Part shown: one piece after another, positions 14,029 to 15,298 of the stretch | Layout of the letters: every line of letters begins with the position of its first letter | Numbering within the stretch: position 1 is the stretch's first letter | Assembly (NCBI GenBank): GCA_027064245.1 | Contig: JAMOPZ010000130.1 | Span: 1 to 15,298, forward strand | Reading direction: 5' to 3' | Length of the DNA stretch: 15,298 nt | DNA from: Campylobacterales bacterium | GTDB lineage: Bacteria; Campylobacterota; Campylobacteria; Campylobacterales; Arcobacteraceae | Made by a program: the position numbers and the translations under genes | The notes under the pieces: model-generated | Databases searched by the model: none | What the model was told of the DNA's origin: nothing | The model's input: only the letters and a program-made list of their open reading frames with translations

Positions 14029-15298
14029 TTATTTTTTTATATCTCTTACTAATTTAATTTCACTTTTCCTAATAGATGGTTCTATGCCTGTTTCTCTTAA
14101 GCATCTCCATAAGTTTGACCATACTATTTGTTCTATATCAAATCTTTCATCATACACCTCTATATGATAAACAAGTTTATATCTTACTTCCCATTCATCT
14201 ATATATTTTAATCCTGTTTTTGGTTTTGGATCTTTTGTTATTCCATCTATATCATTCATAGTTTTAAGCAATATAGCTTTTACTTGCTCTGGATCATGTT
14301 TCATATTTATATCAATTGTTATAACTTGAGCTAATTTATCAGATTTTGAAAAGTTTGTCAAAGGTGATTCACTAGCTACTGCATTTGGTATATTTACAAG
14401 TCGTCCATCTCTACATTTTACAGTAGTAGTTCTCCAATTTATATCTACTACTTGACCTTCTGGATAACCTTCAAACTCTATCCAATCTCCAATATCTATA
14501 GAGTTTTCAATATTTAGTGCAAGTCCTGAAAATATATTATTTATATTTGCTTGTACAGCAAATCCAATAACCATAGCTAATACACCCATAGATGCTAAAA
14601 GACTTGTTAAATCTTGAAATAAAATATATTTATATACTATTAAAAATGCAGCAAGATATATTAAAAATGTTATCATATTTTTCAATAATGGAGGAACATT
14701 TTTATTTGTTCGTTTAGATAATGGTAACCATATTATATGATATAATAAACTATTTATTAAAATTGCATTTATCATAATACGAATTATATTTATACCCAAT
14801 GCTAGAGTTTCAAGGGCTGGTCTATCTATATAGTTTCGTGCAAAATCTATTATAAATACTTCTCCTGCAAAAAGAATAGCATATACAAGAATAACTTTTA
14901 TAATAAAAAATATAAAATTTATTTTTAAATTATATAGAGAAAGAAACTGTTTTTTGAATAAAAATTTTATAATATAATTAAGTAATATTAAAATAGTTAT
15001 AGAAATAAGAACAATATATTTAGAATTTTCATATGATATATAAGAGTTTACATCAAAACTTTTTTGATCAAATACTATTAGAAGATTTACATTTGAGATA
15101 TTGTAATTGTTAATACCAATTTGTGTAAGAAGTGGATTTGCTAATGCATCTACTTTTTTTATATCTTGAAAAAAGTTTGCAGTTCTAATTTTCAATGAAT
15201 CATCTGTAAATATCTGCTCTTTTTTTATATTTTGTACAAAATCATCTCCACTATAATATTGTAAATTTAATATATCTGGTACTAGTTGTAACTCTTGT
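14029..15298 (-). CDS. MscS-family mechanosensitive channel (5' end outside window)
   Basis: The reading frame stays open to the window edge, so the start lies to the right. A TTG at 15195 is only an internal Leu codon; 34 more in-frame residues precede it. Numbering from that Leu, membrane helices lie at about 60-80, 93-117, 131-157, 172-193 and 196-227. The last is the pore helix with the MscS pattern LLASMGVLAMVIGFAVQAN. The cytoplasmic beta-domain follows (NIENSIDIGDWIEFEG ... RTTTVKCRDGRLVNIPN, 228-271), then the alpha/beta vestibule. It is a long-type MscS homologue that should open on membrane tension to release solutes. It is the first visible gene of a coupled operon with the recombinase, the PilM/N/O-like protein and bioF. 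Confidence 0.9.
   Translation of the reverse strand, partial: QELQLVPDILNLQYYSGDDFVQNIKKEQIFTDDSLKIRTANFFQDIKKVDALANPLLTQIGINNYNISNVNLLIVFDQKSFDVNSYISYENSKYIVLISITILILLNYIIKFLFKKQFLSLYNLKINFIFFIIKVILVYAILFAGEVFIIDFARNYIDRPALETLALGINIIRIMINAILINSLLYHIIWLPLSKRTNKNVPPLLKNMITFLIYLAAFLIVYKYILFQDLTSLLASMGVLAMVIGFAVQANINNIFSGLALNIENSIDIGDWIEFEGYPEGQVVDINWRTTTVKCRDGRLVNIPNAVASESPLTNFSKSDKLAQVITIDINMKHDPEQVKAILLKTMNDIDGITKDPKPKTGLKYIDEWEVRYKLVYHIEVYDERFDIEQIVWSNLWRCLRETGIEPSIRKSEIKLVRDIKK

Noticed and set aside
13675..14261. + strand frames opposite the recombinase and the MscS gene
   Set aside because: They are hydrophobic products arising from A/T-rich antisense sequence; the - strand genes carry clear catalytic or pore motifs.
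15193..15195. TTG as the start of the MscS-family protein
   Set aside because: The frame continues without a stop to the window edge with 34 more codons and there is no ribosome site at the TTG; the true start is outside the window.
13194..15298. Integrative element marked by the tyrosine recombinase
   Set aside because: No tRNA target, direct repeats, cargo or other mobility genes are seen, and the recombinase is tightly coupled to its neighbours.

Overview
The window is very A+T-rich DNA from a member of the Campylobacterota (former Epsilonproteobacteria), most likely an Arcobacter-type genus. The evidence is the 5S rRNA sequence, the fabG-acpP-fabF-accA and panD-ybaB gene orders, the character of the BioF and NrdA proteins, and codon use dominated by Lys, Asn and Ile with A/T third positions. 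The genus is an inference; no search was run.

Layout. (1) 1-~97: 3' part of a 5S rRNA gene, the end of an rRNA operon read on the + strand. (2) 226-3637, + strand: nrdA-nrdB, an aerobic class I ribonucleotide reductase, preceded by a palindrome-rich promoter and closed by a strong hairpin that also ends the convergent operon. (3) 3690-8992, - strand: a housekeeping block read right to left as [2Fe-2S] ferredoxin, panD, ybaB, ispA, fabG, acpP, fabF, accA. It joins CoA precursor synthesis (PanD), isoprenoid chain synthesis (IspA) and fatty acid synthesis (malonyl-CoA formation by AccA; ACP; condensation by FabF; ketoreduction by FabG). acpP has its own promoter, and a hairpin separates it from fabF. 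(4) 9072-10352, - strand: a response-regulator diguanylate cyclase (REC-REC-GGDEF) whose first receiver has lost its phospho-acceptor Asp. Its promoter region carries four 11-bp tandem repeats placed like an OmpR/PhoB-type activator site. (5) 10474-15298, - strand: four tightly packed genes read right to left: an MscS-type channel (cut by the window edge), a small tyrosine recombinase, a 537-residue single-pass membrane protein whose layout resembles a fusion of PilM-, PilN- and PilO-like parts, and bioF. The gaps are 1, 8 and 0 nt, so they are probably co-transcribed and translationally coupled.

Most of the window is core metabolism. The least explained parts are the PilM/N/O-like protein and its odd operon partners, the 11-bp repeat array before the GGDEF gene, the insertion in the NrdA catalytic domain, and the TTTAG/CTAAA palindrome cluster before nrdA. 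No CRISPR array, insertion sequence, tRNA gene or prophage was seen. No gene-free stretch exceeds 300 bases.
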